In this document: positions 45,001 through 53,401 of the stretch, piece after piece
Layout: the number at the start of each line of letters is the position of its first letter
Position numbering within the stretch: position 1 is the first letter of the stretch
Origin: Pseudomonadaceae bacterium
GTDB taxonomy: Bacteria > Pseudomonadota > Gammaproteobacteria > Pseudomonadales > Azotimanducaceae
Direction: 5' to 3'
Assembly (NCBI GenBank): GCA_024743175.1
Contig: JANSXA010000003.1
Coordinates: forward strand, 124,001 to 188,000
DNA: 64,000 nt
The notes under the pieces: model-generated
What the model was told of the DNA's origin: nothing
Database searches by the model: none
What the model saw: only the letters and a program-made list of their open reading frames with translations
Program-made: the position numbers and the translations under genes

Positions 45001-45640
45001 TGAACTCGACAGCTATCTGAATGCTCGAGGGGGTGAACTCATCGAGGAACTGCCTTTGGTGAGGGTTGAGAACCAGCCGTACATCCACTATCGCAAAGGC
45101 AGCCTGGTGATGTACGCCCTGCAGGATGTGATAGGCGAAGATCAGGTCAATCTCGCTCTGCGGCGATTTATCGAAAAGTACGCCTATGTCAACGGTCCTT
45201 TTCCCACCGCCGCAGATCTTGTTGCCGAATTTCGCAGGGTGGCAGGGCCGGAACATCAGGCACTGATTACCGATTTATTCGAAAAAATAACGCTCTATGA
45301 CTTTTCTGTAGCAGATGCCGACGTAGAAAAAATTGATGACGAGTGGCAAATTTCCTTCAGTGTAGATGCCAGCAAGTTCTACGCGGATGGTGCTGGTGAG
45401 GAAACAGATGCGCCGCTGAATCTGACCGTCGATGTTGCTGTTTTTCCGAAACCTCAAGACACATTGGAAGACTATCAGCTGCCAGCGCCGCTGGTGTTCG
45501 AACGCCAGACGCTGGTCTCCGGAGAGAACCAGCTTGTCCTGCGGGTAAATGAGTTGCCCCATCGTGTGGGCGTTGACCCCTACAACAAGCTGATTGATCG
45601 GAACCCTGAGAATAATCTGCGCCTGTTGGACCTGCCTTAG
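42050..45640 (+). CDS. ABC-2 permease fused to M1 aminopeptidase
   Basis: A 1196-residue protein. The first ~590 residues contain two permease-like halves with about 12 hydrophobic segments. The last ~600 form an extracytoplasmic M1-type peptidase with the zinc motif HELAHQWW (His934, Glu935, His938) and the third ligand Glu958 in VETLAQYSALMVME. Fusions of this kind occur with an ABC ATPase encoded just upstream, as here. The permease and the peptidase probably work together on peptides at the membrane. The direction of transport and the substrate are not known. Confidence 0.92.
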   Translation: MLDVFKFECRYQLRSPLFLVLSVAFFLFAFMLMGSESVTLGGVSRSLNLNAAWTIVYTQFFFSIIGMFGAVAIVSQAITRDYEFNTAEIFFTTGVSPRGFLLGRFFGGFVFAVGVCVAAMLGTLLASLAPWLDPERVGAFSIAPYLYALAVVTVPNIFFSSALFFTLAALTRSMLAAFIGAVAFIVLNIIIGNLVDPEQVDLLAMIDPFGQSAFSDVSRYWTVFERNIELVPVSGNLLINRVAWMSLGVLALLFTIWRYRFSLDPSVLRRKSKRARKTTPKPALTARSVEQVFNAVTPWRQLFSQVSIDLSGIYRSVPFYAILGFALLNVWGGFEGVGRFVGTPLLPVTSGLLRAIGGSYTFFILLIVIYYAGEIVHRERQAKVAEVLDATPFPNVVMVASKVFTLWFMVACLLLLAMVAGIIYQAVQGYTHFEIPLYLQSLLFVQGGSFFMLCVLAVFIQVLAGNKYIGMVAMLAVFFVLQVLPSLDFQHGLYLFSTPPVPHSDMNGFGHFWQPLIAFTAYWSAFCLVLAILAHLLFQRGVTDRLKQRIALVPVRFTSLTGLMLTFAVVAFAGIGSWIFYNTNVLNTYITTDELEVQQAEYEKTYKVRELDLRPEMLSVDSTVDLYPDERRLESKGTAELVNTHDVEISEVMVSTHPFITVNTLAISGAQRVEHREISGTHIFRFDQPLVPGGGAEMSWDMTWDHEGFANVNELAVSGGSSTRVVANGTFVNNSEIMPSLGYNRGAEIGDPATRREYDLPPIQRLPELGDPQTLNLSQFTVARRTEFRTRFSTSADQIAVAPGYLVGDVIERDGRRIYTYEMDAPIWPFFSFLSARYEVASDAHNGIAIEVYHHPAHTFNIEPMIRGTKKALDYFSREFSPYQYRQFRILEFPRYASFAQAFPNTIPFSEAIGFVADLTDPHALDPVFYVTAHELAHQWWAHQVVGAAQQGMTVIVETLAQYSALMVMEQEYGEDKMRRFLRYELDSYLNARGGELIEELPLVRVENQPYIHYRKGSLVMYALQDVIGEDQVNLALRRFIEKYAYVNGPFPTAADLVAEFRRVAGPEHQALITDLFEKITLYDFSVADADVEKIDDEWQISFSVDASKFYADGAGEETDAPLNLTVDVAVFPKPQDTLEDYQLPAPLVFERQTLVSGENQLVLRVNELPHRVGVDPYNKLIDRNPENNLRLLDLP

Positions 45641-45744
45641 CCAGATAGTCGTTCCTCGGCGTGAATACAGCCAGGAAATGGTGCCTTGTCCTGGGTGGTC
45701 GAAAATTGCGACAATCTCCGATTGTATTTTCTCCGGAGACCAGT

Positions 45745-47244
45745 GTGAGTGATTTTGATGTAGTGATTGTAGGCGCCGGCATTTCCGGCATTGGTTCAGC
45801 ATACCATCTGAAAACTCTGTGTCCCGGTAAGACCTACACTATTCTTGAAAGTCGCGAAGACCTTGGTGGCACCTGGGATTTGTTCCGCTATCCAGGCATT
45901 CGCTCGGACAGTGATATGCACACGCTGGGTTACAGCTTTAAACCCTGGCGCGCTGCAAAATCTATTGCAGATGGCCCCGCGATTCGCGAATACCTGCATG
46001 AAACCGTGGCTGAGAACGATATCAGGCGCCACATTCAGTTCAATCAGACAGTGACCGCTGCAGACTGGTCCAGCGACGATCAGCAGTGGACGGTAACCGC
46101 TGAAACGGATAGTCAGAGCAGGACATTAACCTGCAATATGCTGCTGATGTGCAGTGGTTATTACAACTATGCCGAAGGATACACCCCGGAATTTGAGGGT
46201 ATGCACGATTACCAGGGTACGGTGGTGCATCCTCAGCATTGGCCTGAAGATCTCGATTATGCCGGCAAGAAAGTGGTAGTAATCGGCAGTGGTGCTACAG
46301 CCATGACGCTGGTGCCTGCAATGGCAGATCAGGCGGCCAGTGTGACAATGCTGCAACGCTCTCCGACCTATGTGGTTTCCCGACCTGATCAAGACAAAAT
46401 AGCCAACACACTGCGCAAAATTCTACCGGAAAACTGGGCGTACGCTGTCACGCGATTCAAAAACACGCAAATGCAGAATTTTATTTACAAGCGTTCACGA
46501 ACCGCGCCAGAGAAAATGAAGACTCAGTTGGTGGGGATGGTAAAGCAGGCCCTGGGACCTGATTATGATGTGGATAAACACTTCACTCCGTCTTACAACC
46601 CCTGGGACCAGCGCCTGTGCCTGATTCCCAACGCGGATCTGTTTGAATCTATCAACAGTGGCAAGACAACAGTGGTCACCGAACAGATTGAACGGCTGAC
46701 CGCAGAAGGCGTGCAGTTAAAAAACGGCGATGTGCTGCCAGCAGATATTCTGGTGACGGCAACGGGTCTGAACCTGCAGTTGCTTGGTGGCGCTCAGTTC
46801 AGTGTTGATGGCAAGCCGGTAAACTTTCCGGAGACAGTTACCTACAAAGGTATGATGTACTCTGACATTCCAAATCTTGTGCAGACCTTTGGCTACGTCA
46901 ATGCTTCCTGGACTTTGCGTGCTGATTTAACCGCAGAGTTCGCTTGTCGCGTCATTAACCATATGGATGAACGGGGTGTAACCCAGGTTACCCCTGTGCT
47001 GCGGGAGGAAGACAAAGATATGCAGCTTGGTCCGTGGATCGAGGATTTCTCCGCCGGCTACATGTCCCGTGTCATGCATCTGTTTCCCAAGCAGGGTGAT
47101 CGTGATCCGTGGCGCAATACCCAGGATTATCAGCTGGACAAGAAGATTATTCGCAAAGCAGCTTTGGAAGATGGGGCGCTGCAATTTGGGCCGCAGCCGC
47201 GTGCCCGGCAAGAAGATAACCAACAGGCCCGCTCCGCGGCCTGA
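45745..47244 (+). CDS. FAD-dependent monooxygenase (Baeyer-Villiger/FMO type)
   Basis: A 499-residue flavoprotein. VVIVGAGISGIGSAYHL is the FAD Rossmann motif, YQGTVVHPQHWP the FxGxxxHxxxWP signature of Baeyer-Villiger and flavin monooxygenases, and VIGSGATAMTL the NADPH motif. The enzyme should insert oxygen into a ketone or oxygenate a soft nucleophile with NADPH. GTG at 45745 with CCGGAGAC before it is chosen over a longer frame from 45661. A YaiI-like gene follows after 13 bases. Confidence 0.92.
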   Translation: MSDFDVVIVGAGISGIGSAYHLKTLCPGKTYTILESREDLGGTWDLFRYPGIRSDSDMHTLGYSFKPWRAAKSIADGPAIREYLHETVAENDIRRHIQFNQTVTAADWSSDDQQWTVTAETDSQSRTLTCNMLLMCSGYYNYAEGYTPEFEGMHDYQGTVVHPQHWPEDLDYAGKKVVVIGSGATAMTLVPAMADQAASVTMLQRSPTYVVSRPDQDKIANTLRKILPENWAYAVTRFKNTQMQNFIYKRSRTAPEKMKTQLVGMVKQALGPDYDVDKHFTPSYNPWDQRLCLIPNADLFESINSGKTTVVTEQIERLTAEGVQLKNGDVLPADILVTATGLNLQLLGGAQFSVDGKPVNFPETVTYKGMMYSDIPNLVQTFGYVNASWTLRADLTAEFACRVINHMDERGVTQVTPVLREEDKDMQLGPWIEDFSAGYMSRVMHLFPKQGDRDPWRNTQDYQLDKKIIRKAALEDGALQFGPQPRARQEDNQQARSAA

Positions 47245-47257
47245 TTTGATCTGTTAG

Positions 47258-47710
47258 ATGCAGATATGGGTAGATGCAGACGCCTGTCCCCGGGCAGTGA
47301 AAGAGGTGTTGTTTCGTTGCGCCAATCGCACTCAGGTGATGACTACTCTGGTGGCCAATCAGTTTCTGAAAACGCCGCCGTCTGCTTTTATTCAATCGGT
47401 TCAGGTGCCTGGTGGGTTTGATGTTGCAGACAATGAAATTGTTGCGCGATTGAACAAAGACGATCTCGTCATCACCGCAGACATACCTCTGGCAGATGAA
47501 GTGATTGCGAAAGGCGGTGCGGCACTGAATCCGCGAGGGACTTTCTACACCAAAGAGAATATAAAGGACCACCTGCAGCGGCGTGACATGCGTGAATCGT
47601 TGCGCGACAGTGGCATGGTGTCCGGCGGGCCGGATGCTTATGGTAAGAAAGAGCTACAGGCATTTTCTAATGCACTGGATCGATATGTAACGCAGCATAA
47701 GCGGGCATAA
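47258..47710 (+). CDS. YaiI/YqxD (UPF0178) family protein
   Basis: A 150-residue protein of the UPF0178 family with a PIN-like fold. WVDADACPRAVKEVLFR, ADNEIVARL, TADIPLADEVI and GALNPRGTFYTKENI carry the conserved acidic residues. A nuclease role has been proposed but is not proven. It lies in an operon-like run with the monooxygenase, DoxX and M20 genes. Confidence 0.93.
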   Translation: MQIWVDADACPRAVKEVLFRCANRTQVMTTLVANQFLKTPPSAFIQSVQVPGGFDVADNEIVARLNKDDLVITADIPLADEVIAKGGAALNPRGTFYTKENIKDHLQRRDMRESLRDSGMVSGGPDAYGKKELQAFSNALDRYVTQHKRA

Positions 47711-47731
47711 CAAAAACAAAGGGAGAGGGAT

Positions 47732-48133
47732 GTGGGGACACAAATAGAATTAGCGCAGAAGGTGTTACTGCTGGCTGGCAGAGCACTGCTTGGATTGTAT
47801 TTCATCGTGCCTGGCATTATGAAAGTGATGGGTTTTGAAGGCACTGCCGAGGCGATGGCCAACCAGGGTGTGCCAATGGTGACAGTGCTTCTGGTGCTGA
47901 CAATCATTATTCAGATTGGTGGCGGTTTCTGCCTTGCTGCAGGTATTCGAACCCAGGCGGTTGCGTTTGTGCTGGCAGGTTTGACACTGGTAATCAGTGT
48001 CTTCATGCATTCATTCTGGGCGATGGACGAAGGTGTTCAGCAAGCTCACGAAATGCAGAACTTCATCAAGAATATGGCAATTATGGCAGGCCTCATGTGT
48101 ATTGCTGGCACCGCCAAGCCCAGCAGAGAATGA
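47732..48133 (+). CDS. DoxX family membrane protein
   Basis: A 133-residue protein with four hydrophobic segments. LLLAGRALLGLYFIVPGIMK and FEGTAEAMANQGVPMV are the DoxX signature at the N-terminus. GTG at 47732 follows a GGGAGAGGG site. DoxX proteins are membrane partners in thiol or quinone redox systems, but the role here is not known. The last four bases overlap the start of the M20 peptidase gene (ATGA). Confidence 0.85.
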   Translation: MGTQIELAQKVLLLAGRALLGLYFIVPGIMKVMGFEGTAEAMANQGVPMVTVLLVLTIIIQIGGGFCLAAGIRTQAVAFVLAGLTLVISVFMHSFWAMDEGVQQAHEMQNFIKNMAIMAGLMCIAGTAKPSRE

Positions 48134-49548
48134 TGATGCGAAAACTACACGCTCTGGTGGTCGGACTATGTCTGAGTGCTGTATTTAGTGCGGCACAGGC
48201 AGCAAACCTCGATGCTGAACTCAACGCGTTCCGCGAACTGTATCGCGAGCTGGTCGAGATCAATACAACTCTGTCGGTTGGAAGCTGCACCAGGGCGGCT
48301 GAAGCCATGGCGGTTCATCTGCGCGGGGCAGGGTTTCCTGAGCAGGATATTCACATCATTGTGCCTGCAGACTGGCCCACTCAGGGGAATCTGGTTGCGC
48401 ACCTGCCTGGCCTTGATACCGGTCTCGAACCAATTTTGCTGCTGGCGCACATCGATGTGGTGGAGGCGAATCCTGATGACTGGGAGCGGGATCCGTTCAC
48501 GCTGATCGAGGAAGATGGCTACTTTTATGGCCGTGGCTCTTTTGATGACAAAGCTATGGCGGCGATCTTCATCGATGTATTGATCCGGATGAAGCAGGCA
48601 GGTTTCCAACCTGAGCGTACGATTAAGCTCGCGTTGACCTGTGGAGAAGAAACCCCCAACAATTTCAATGGCGTGCGTTATCTACTCGAACATCACAGAG
48701 ATTTAATTGATGCGCAGTTCGCCTTGAATGAAGGCGCTTTTGCGGTCGCCGGAGCAGATGGTCAGAAGATATACAATGGCATCCAGGCGGGCGAAAAAAC
48801 CTACCAGGATTACCACCTTGAGGTGCGAAACCCTGGCGGCCATTCTTCTCGACCGGTACCTGATAACGCGATCAATAGACTGGCTGCAGCTTTGACCCGT
48901 CTTGCGGAGTATCAGTTTCCGATCACCTTCAACGACACCACGCGAGCGTACTTCAAACGCATGGCAGCGCTGCATGGCGGTCAAACCGGAGAGGACATGT
49001 TGGCCATTCTGCAGGCGACACCTGATCCGGATGCGTTAGCTCGAATCACCGCTGATTCCAGCTTTAATTCGATGCTGCATACAACCTGCGTCGCCACTAT
49101 GCTGGATGCAGGACACGCCCCGAATGCGTTGCCTCAGCGAGCCTGGGCGAACGTGAACTGCCGAATTTTTCCAGGCCAGACGCAACAGGAAGTGCGACAG
49201 ATTTTGAGAGATGTGGTGAACGATACAGACATCGCGATCACGTTTGCAGATCCGCCGGAATCAACTTCGCCGCCACCACCCCTGACGCCTGAAATTGTTG
49301 GCCCCATGGAAGCCGTGAGCAAACAGATGTGGCCTCAGGTTCCAGTCATTCCCTTTATGCAGGCGGGTGGCACCGATGGGCGACTCCTTACTCCGGCGGG
49401 TATCCCAACCTACAGTATCAGCGGTATGTTTGCTGATCCGAATACAGTGGGTTTCCACGGGCTAAATGAACGTGTCCCAGTGCAGTCGCTTTATGAAAGC
49501 CGTGAGTTTCTCAGTCGCCTGATACGAGCCTATGTTGGCGGAGAGTGA
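48130..49548 (+). CDS. M20-family metallopeptidase, exported
   Basis: A 472-residue protein with a signal peptide (about 1-22, ending AAQA), so it acts in the periplasm or outside. Zinc site residues are visible in LLLAHIDVVEA, GRGSFDDKAMAA and LTCGEETPNN, and the dimerisation lid follows (EVRNPGGHSSRPVPDN). The C-terminal AGGTDGRLL and VGFHGLNERV complete the metal site. Three ATGs in a row begin at 48130, the first overlapping the DoxX stop. It probably trims peptides or acyl-amino acids; the substrate is open. Confidence 0.92.
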   Translation: MMMRKLHALVVGLCLSAVFSAAQAANLDAELNAFRELYRELVEINTTLSVGSCTRAAEAMAVHLRGAGFPEQDIHIIVPADWPTQGNLVAHLPGLDTGLEPILLLAHIDVVEANPDDWERDPFTLIEEDGYFYGRGSFDDKAMAAIFIDVLIRMKQAGFQPERTIKLALTCGEETPNNFNGVRYLLEHHRDLIDAQFALNEGAFAVAGADGQKIYNGIQAGEKTYQDYHLEVRNPGGHSSRPVPDNAINRLAAALTRLAEYQFPITFNDTTRAYFKRMAALHGGQTGEDMLAILQATPDPDALARITADSSFNSMLHTTCVATMLDAGHAPNALPQRAWANVNCRIFPGQTQQEVRQILRDVVNDTDIAITFADPPESTSPPPPLTPEIVGPMEAVSKQMWPQVPVIPFMQAGGTDGRLLTPAGIPTYSISGMFADPNTVGFHGLNERVPVQSLYESREFLSRLIRAYVGGE

Positions 49549-49735
49549 TAAGCTGGTAGCAGGTCTTGAAAAAGCACCTTTGCAAGCGCCGTCACACAGA
49601 TAGCGCTAACGAGGTGGCTGTTTCGCTAACTGTGTCAACGATCAGGATACCTTCCTGCACGGCATAAAGTTCTCCGATCTTTGCACCGCTGCGATGATCA
49701 TAGTCAGACCTGTTTTTCAGCGTTCAAACAGTCGC
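49549..49735. other. intergenic stretch between convergent genes
   Basis: 187 bases between the M20 and glutaredoxin-fusion genes. I see no terminator or RNA gene. On the minus strand a frame stays open for about 42 codons but has no start codon or ribosome-binding site. Confidence 0.5.
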
Positions 49736-50500
49736 TCAGGCCTTTGCCCACATCCATATCGCCATAGTGATCATCATCAGATTCTCCGTCAATGAAACGA
49801 ATCCCAGAGGAACGTTGCTGTTGCCGCCTACGCACGCGCATTTTATTTCACGTTTATCAACATAAACGGCTTTGAAAACTGATGCTGCGCCGATGGTGCC
49901 AATAAACAGTGCCAGAGGAACGGAGAACCAGGTCAGAACGCCGCCGATCATCAGCACGCCGGCAAATGTTTCGGCGAACGGATAAAAGTACCCATAACGC
50001 ACATACCGGCGCGCCAGCAGATCGTAATTCAGAAACATTGTGCTGAAGGATTCGATGTCCTGAAGTTTCTGAATGCCGAGCAGACACATTGAGATGGCGA
50101 TGAACCATTCTCCGACGCGGATAGACAATACAGATCCATAAGCTGCCCAGCTGACCGCTAACGCCATCAGTGCAGCGACAGAAAAGATGGCAATTACCGG
50201 CCGATAAGATGTCTCGCCTTCACTTTTAGCCGCTTTGCCAAGGTGCTCGCGTAAGTCGTCGTAACCGCCAATCCTCTGCTCTTCAATAAAGACTTGAGGG
50301 GTTGTGTCGACACTGTGTTTACTTCGAAAGGCGTCCGTTTCTTCCTGAGTTTCCAGCCAATGATCGTTGACGGCAAACCCTTCGCGCTCAAGCAGGTCTT
50401 TAGCTTTGAGCCCGTAAGGACAAAGGTGATCCTTCATGACCATGCGGTATAGATCCGCAGACTTCTGGTTGAGTTGATTCGCGTTGTTGTTTGCTGACAT
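49736..50500 (-). CDS. glutaredoxin-MauE/DoxX-like membrane fusion
   Basis: A 254-residue protein. The N-terminal ~80 residues form a glutaredoxin domain with CPYG in KDHLCPYGLKAKDLLEREGF, cis-Pro in DTTPQVFI and GGYDDLREHL. The rest has four to five hydrophobic segments of the MauE/DoxX redox-membrane type and ends with a Cys-x-Cys in KCACVGGNSN. Such fusions may carry electrons across the membrane to periplasmic thiols. A GAGGAG site precedes the ATG. It follows copB by 12 bases and is probably part of the copper operon. Confidence 0.82.
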   Translation of the reverse strand: MSANNNANQLNQKSADLYRMVMKDHLCPYGLKAKDLLEREGFAVNDHWLETQEETDAFRSKHSVDTTPQVFIEEQRIGGYDDLREHLGKAAKSEGETSYRPVIAIFSVAALMALAVSWAAYGSVLSIRVGEWFIAISMCLLGIQKLQDIESFSTMFLNYDLLARRYVRYGYFYPFAETFAGVLMIGGVLTWFSVPLALFIGTIGAASVFKAVYVDKREIKCACVGGNSNVPLGFVSLTENLMMITMAIWMWAKA

Positions 50501-50512
50501 GTAAAAGTCTCC

Positions 50513-51280
50513 TCAGAACCAGAACCTGACCCCAGCCACCCACGAGACCTGATCGCTGTCTTCACCCTCGGCACGAACAAAATCCTGTGTTTTGCCAAAG
50601 GTCCGATTCCAGCTTATGCCGATATAGGGTGCAAACTCCCGGGTTATCTCATAGCGAAGTCGTAGTCCTGCCGCAGCTGTAGATAGACCGGAACCCACGC
50701 CAATGTCTTCATCGTCGGAGAATGCGCCGTTCAGTTCGAGGCGCGGTTGAAGCATCAACCGTTGTGTCAGCCGAAATTCATATTCGGCCTCGAGACGCGC
50801 AGATAGATCACCCTCATCGCTCATGAACAGCTGACCGTCGAATTCAAACCAGTACGGAGCAAGGCCTTGAGCACCAATAACCGCATAGTTTCGCGATGGA
50901 TCCGGTTTTATGTCGTGCCGGATGCCTGCCTGTAAGTCCCAGAATGGGCTGATCGCCCGGCTGTAGAGCGCCTGCACCTCCGCTTCCTCGAAGCGCCCTT
51001 CATCGACTTCGTATTCACCTTCTGTTTTGAACCACAGCTTTTGAATATCTCCGCCAACCCAACCCTGCGCCTCCCACACGGATAGTGGATTTCCGTCGTT
51101 AGACTGGTATTCCAGACGCTCACCCAGAATCAGCGAATTGAGCTGGCCGCCGTGATTGGACTTCAGCGCAGCACGTGCCTTGGCCATTTCTGCTGGGTCG
51201 TAGAAGGCGTCAGCCGCGTTCTGGGCAAACACTGAGGATGCGATGAAAGTAACCAACAGTGAGATGACAACGCGGTTCAT
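50513..51280 (-). CDS. copB: copper resistance protein B (CopB)
   Basis: A 255-residue outer membrane protein with a signal peptide (MNRVVISLLVTFIASSVFA). The beta-barrel segments WVGGDIQKLWFKTEGEYE, YSRAISPFWDLQAGIRHD and YIGISWNRTFGKT are CopB signatures, and it ends VSWVAGVRFWF. It lacks a long Met/His-rich N-terminal tract, which is shorter than in many CopB proteins. ATG at 51280 overlaps the copA stop (ATGA). It works with CopA to sequester or export periplasmic copper. Confidence 0.92.
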   Translation of the reverse strand: MNRVVISLLVTFIASSVFAQNAADAFYDPAEMAKARAALKSNHGGQLNSLILGERLEYQSNDGNPLSVWEAQGWVGGDIQKLWFKTEGEYEVDEGRFEEAEVQALYSRAISPFWDLQAGIRHDIKPDPSRNYAVIGAQGLAPYWFEFDGQLFMSDEGDLSARLEAEYEFRLTQRLMLQPRLELNGAFSDDEDIGVGSGLSTAAAGLRLRYEITREFAPYIGISWNRTFGKTQDFVRAEGEDSDQVSWVAGVRFWF

Positions 51281-53052
51281 GTCGGAGCCACTTCGTCGCG
51301 AATGGACACGACGCGCATCATCCCCGCATGCATGTGGTACAGCAGATGGCAATGAAATGCCCAATCACCCACAGCGTCCGCGGTGATATCGACCGAAAGT
51401 TTTTCGCCGGGTTTGACAACAATTGTGTGCTTACGCGGTTTATATGGATCCGTGGCTTTTGCCGCTTCATTCGTCACAACATCAAAGAACATGCCGTGCA
51501 GATGAATCGGGTGTGGCATCATCGTGTCGTTCACCAGGGTCAGGCGCAGCCGTTCGTCTTTGTAGAAAACGATCGGGCCATCCACTTCAGAGAATTTCAC
51601 GCCGTCAAAGGACCACATATAGCGTTCCATATTGCTGGTGAGGTGCAACTCCATTTCTCGTTCAGGGTTACGGGTATCGGGATTCCGATCCAGGGCTTTG
51701 AGACCGGTATAAACCAGAACCCGATGCGGCGCATCCTCTAATCCGTTAGGGCGTTCCGCAAGGCGGTTGGTCGGGTTCATCGCCAAACCCACAACGCCGG
51801 GCCCCGTTGCGTGTTCATGTGTCCCGTTTTTGTTCATCGATGACTTGTCGTGGCCCATGGCCGCGTGGTCCATACCATCATGGGTCATCTGGCTATGATC
51901 CATTGTTGAGTGATCCATCGCCATATCTTTCATCGTCAGCGTTGGGCGCGGCCGCAAATCGGGAACAGGCGCTACCATGCCGAGTTCCGGGGTGAGTGTT
52001 GCGCGAGCGAAGCCGCTTCGATCATTGCTTTCAGCCATCAGCGTATAAGCCTGTCTGGCTTCAGGTTGCACAATCACGTCGTAAGTCTCGGCGACACCAA
52101 TCTGAAATTCGTCGGTTTCGACCGGCCTGACGTTCAATCCGTCTGCCTGTACTACAGTCATTGGCAGGCCTGGAATACGCACGTTAAAGATGCTCATAGC
52201 TGCCGCGTTGATAAAACGCAAGCGCACACGCTCTCCCGGTTTGAACAACCCTGTCCAGTTCTCCAAAGGGCTGTGCCCGTTCAGAAGATAGGTGTAGGTT
52301 GCGCCGGTGACGTCTGCAATATCGGTTGGGTTCATGCGCATCGCGCCCCACATCAAGCGCTCAGACAGCGCTTTATCGAAGCCTTCTTCTGCAGCATCAT
52401 CGAAAAAGTCATCAACGGTGCGCTGCTGAAAATTGTAGTTGTCGCTCATTTTTTTGAGCTTGGCAAACACCCGGTGCGGGTCTTCAAATGTCCAATCTGA
52501 CAGCACAATCACGTACTCGCGATCATAGGCCACAGGATCAGAACTCTTTGGCTCAATAACAATAGGCCCGTAGTGACCGAGCTGCTCCTGCAAACCAGAA
52601 TGGCTGTGATACCAGTAAGTACCCGCTTGAATCAGAGGAAACTCATAGGTGAAAGTTTCGCCTGGCTTGATACCGGGGAAGGTTACACCGGGTACGCCGT
52701 CCATCTGGAAGGGTAGCAATATGCCGTGCCAGTGAATTGAGGTATCAGCCTTCAGGTGATTGGTCACGTTCAATGTGAGTTCATCCCCCTCCCGCCATCG
52801 AAGCAGTGGTGCAGGCAGCTGGCCGTTAATCAATACGGCTCGCCCCTGCTCACCGTCGATGGTGTGCCTGGCTGCAGCAACGTGAAGATCAAACTGCGTG
52901 CCAGACAGTGTCTTTAAGCCGCTCAAATCAGTGTGTGTACCGCTGCGAGCCCATGCAGGCATTGTCGCTTGAAGCGCAAGCGCACCGCCGAACGCGGCGG
53001 TTTTTTGCAGGAAACGTCTGCGATCGATTTTTTTCTGGCGTAATCTGATCAT
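51277..53052 (-). CDS. copA: multicopper oxidase CopA
   Basis: A 591-residue periplasmic multicopper oxidase oxidising Cu(I). The Tat signal is DRRRFLQKTAAFGGAL. Copper sites are in SIHWHGILLP, GTYWYHSHSG, HPIHLHGMFF and WAFHCHLLYHMHAGMM (type 1 Cys-His-Met). A Met/His-rich stretch with MDHSTMDHSQMTH repeats lies near residue 380-410 and should bind copper. Start at ATG 53052 is chosen; the frame continues into the CsoR operator. It heads an operon with copB and the glutaredoxin fusion and is divergent from csoR. Confidence 0.95.
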   Translation of the reverse strand: MIRLRQKKIDRRRFLQKTAAFGGALALQATMPAWARSGTHTDLSGLKTLSGTQFDLHVAAARHTIDGEQGRAVLINGQLPAPLLRWREGDELTLNVTNHLKADTSIHWHGILLPFQMDGVPGVTFPGIKPGETFTYEFPLIQAGTYWYHSHSGLQEQLGHYGPIVIEPKSSDPVAYDREYVIVLSDWTFEDPHRVFAKLKKMSDNYNFQQRTVDDFFDDAAEEGFDKALSERLMWGAMRMNPTDIADVTGATYTYLLNGHSPLENWTGLFKPGERVRLRFINAAAMSIFNVRIPGLPMTVVQADGLNVRPVETDEFQIGVAETYDVIVQPEARQAYTLMAESNDRSGFARATLTPELGMVAPVPDLRPRPTLTMKDMAMDHSTMDHSQMTHDGMDHAAMGHDKSSMNKNGTHEHATGPGVVGLAMNPTNRLAERPNGLEDAPHRVLVYTGLKALDRNPDTRNPEREMELHLTSNMERYMWSFDGVKFSEVDGPIVFYKDERLRLTLVNDTMMPHPIHLHGMFFDVVTNEAAKATDPYKPRKHTIVVKPGEKLSVDITADAVGDWAFHCHLLYHMHAGMMRVVSIRDEVAPT

Positions 53053-53064
53053 GTCAGCAATACT

Positions 53065-53085
53065 ATATACCCCTATAGGGTATAT
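53065..53085. promoter_or_regulatory. CsoR operator between copA and csoR
   Basis: Arms ATATACCC (53065-53072) and GGGTATAT (53078-53085) flank CTATA. The C/G-run palindrome is of the form bound by CsoR/RcnR-type repressors. It lies 12 bases before the csoR start and 13 bases before the copA start, so one site can control both directions. Confidence 0.78.
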
Positions 53086-53096
53086 CAAGAAACAAG

Positions 53097-53369
53097 ATGA
53101 ATTTGGAAAAAGAGCCCACCGTCAAACGCCTCAATCGTATCGAAGGGCAGGTTAGAGGCATTGTGCGGATGATCGAAGAGGAACGTTATTGCATTGATGT
53201 GCTGCAGCAGATTCAGGCAATAAAATCAGCGCTTGCTAAGGTTGAAGATGCAATTCTGAAAGACCACTCAGCGATGTGTGTCGAAAACGCGATCGCCTCA
53301 GGGGATGAAGCAGAACAGCGTAAGAAATTTGCCGAGTTGATCGATTTGTTGTCGAAGGTGAAAACATAG
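53097..53369 (+). CDS. csoR: copper-sensing repressor CsoR (DUF156 family)
   Basis: A 90-residue all-helical repressor. The Cu(I) ligands Cys32, His57 and Cys61 have exactly the 25 and 4 spacing of Mycobacterium CsoR (Cys36, His61, Cys65), with Tyr31 next to the first Cys as in that protein. This points to copper rather than nickel or formaldehyde sensing. It would bind the palindrome at 53065-53085 and release it with Cu(I), turning on copA-copB and itself. Confidence 0.9.
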   Translation: MNLEKEPTVKRLNRIEGQVRGIVRMIEEERYCIDVLQQIQAIKSALAKVEDAILKDHSAMCVENAIASGDEAEQRKKFAELIDLLSKVKT

Positions 53370-53401
53370 TTGGAATCACTGCTCTTACCTCGAAGCAGCG
53401 C

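Noticed and set aside
49595-49738. Third selenoprotein formed by reading through the TGA that ends the glutaredoxin-MauE fusion
   Set aside because: A second TGA follows after three codons, no Cys lies next to either TGA, and I found no hairpin at the right distance.
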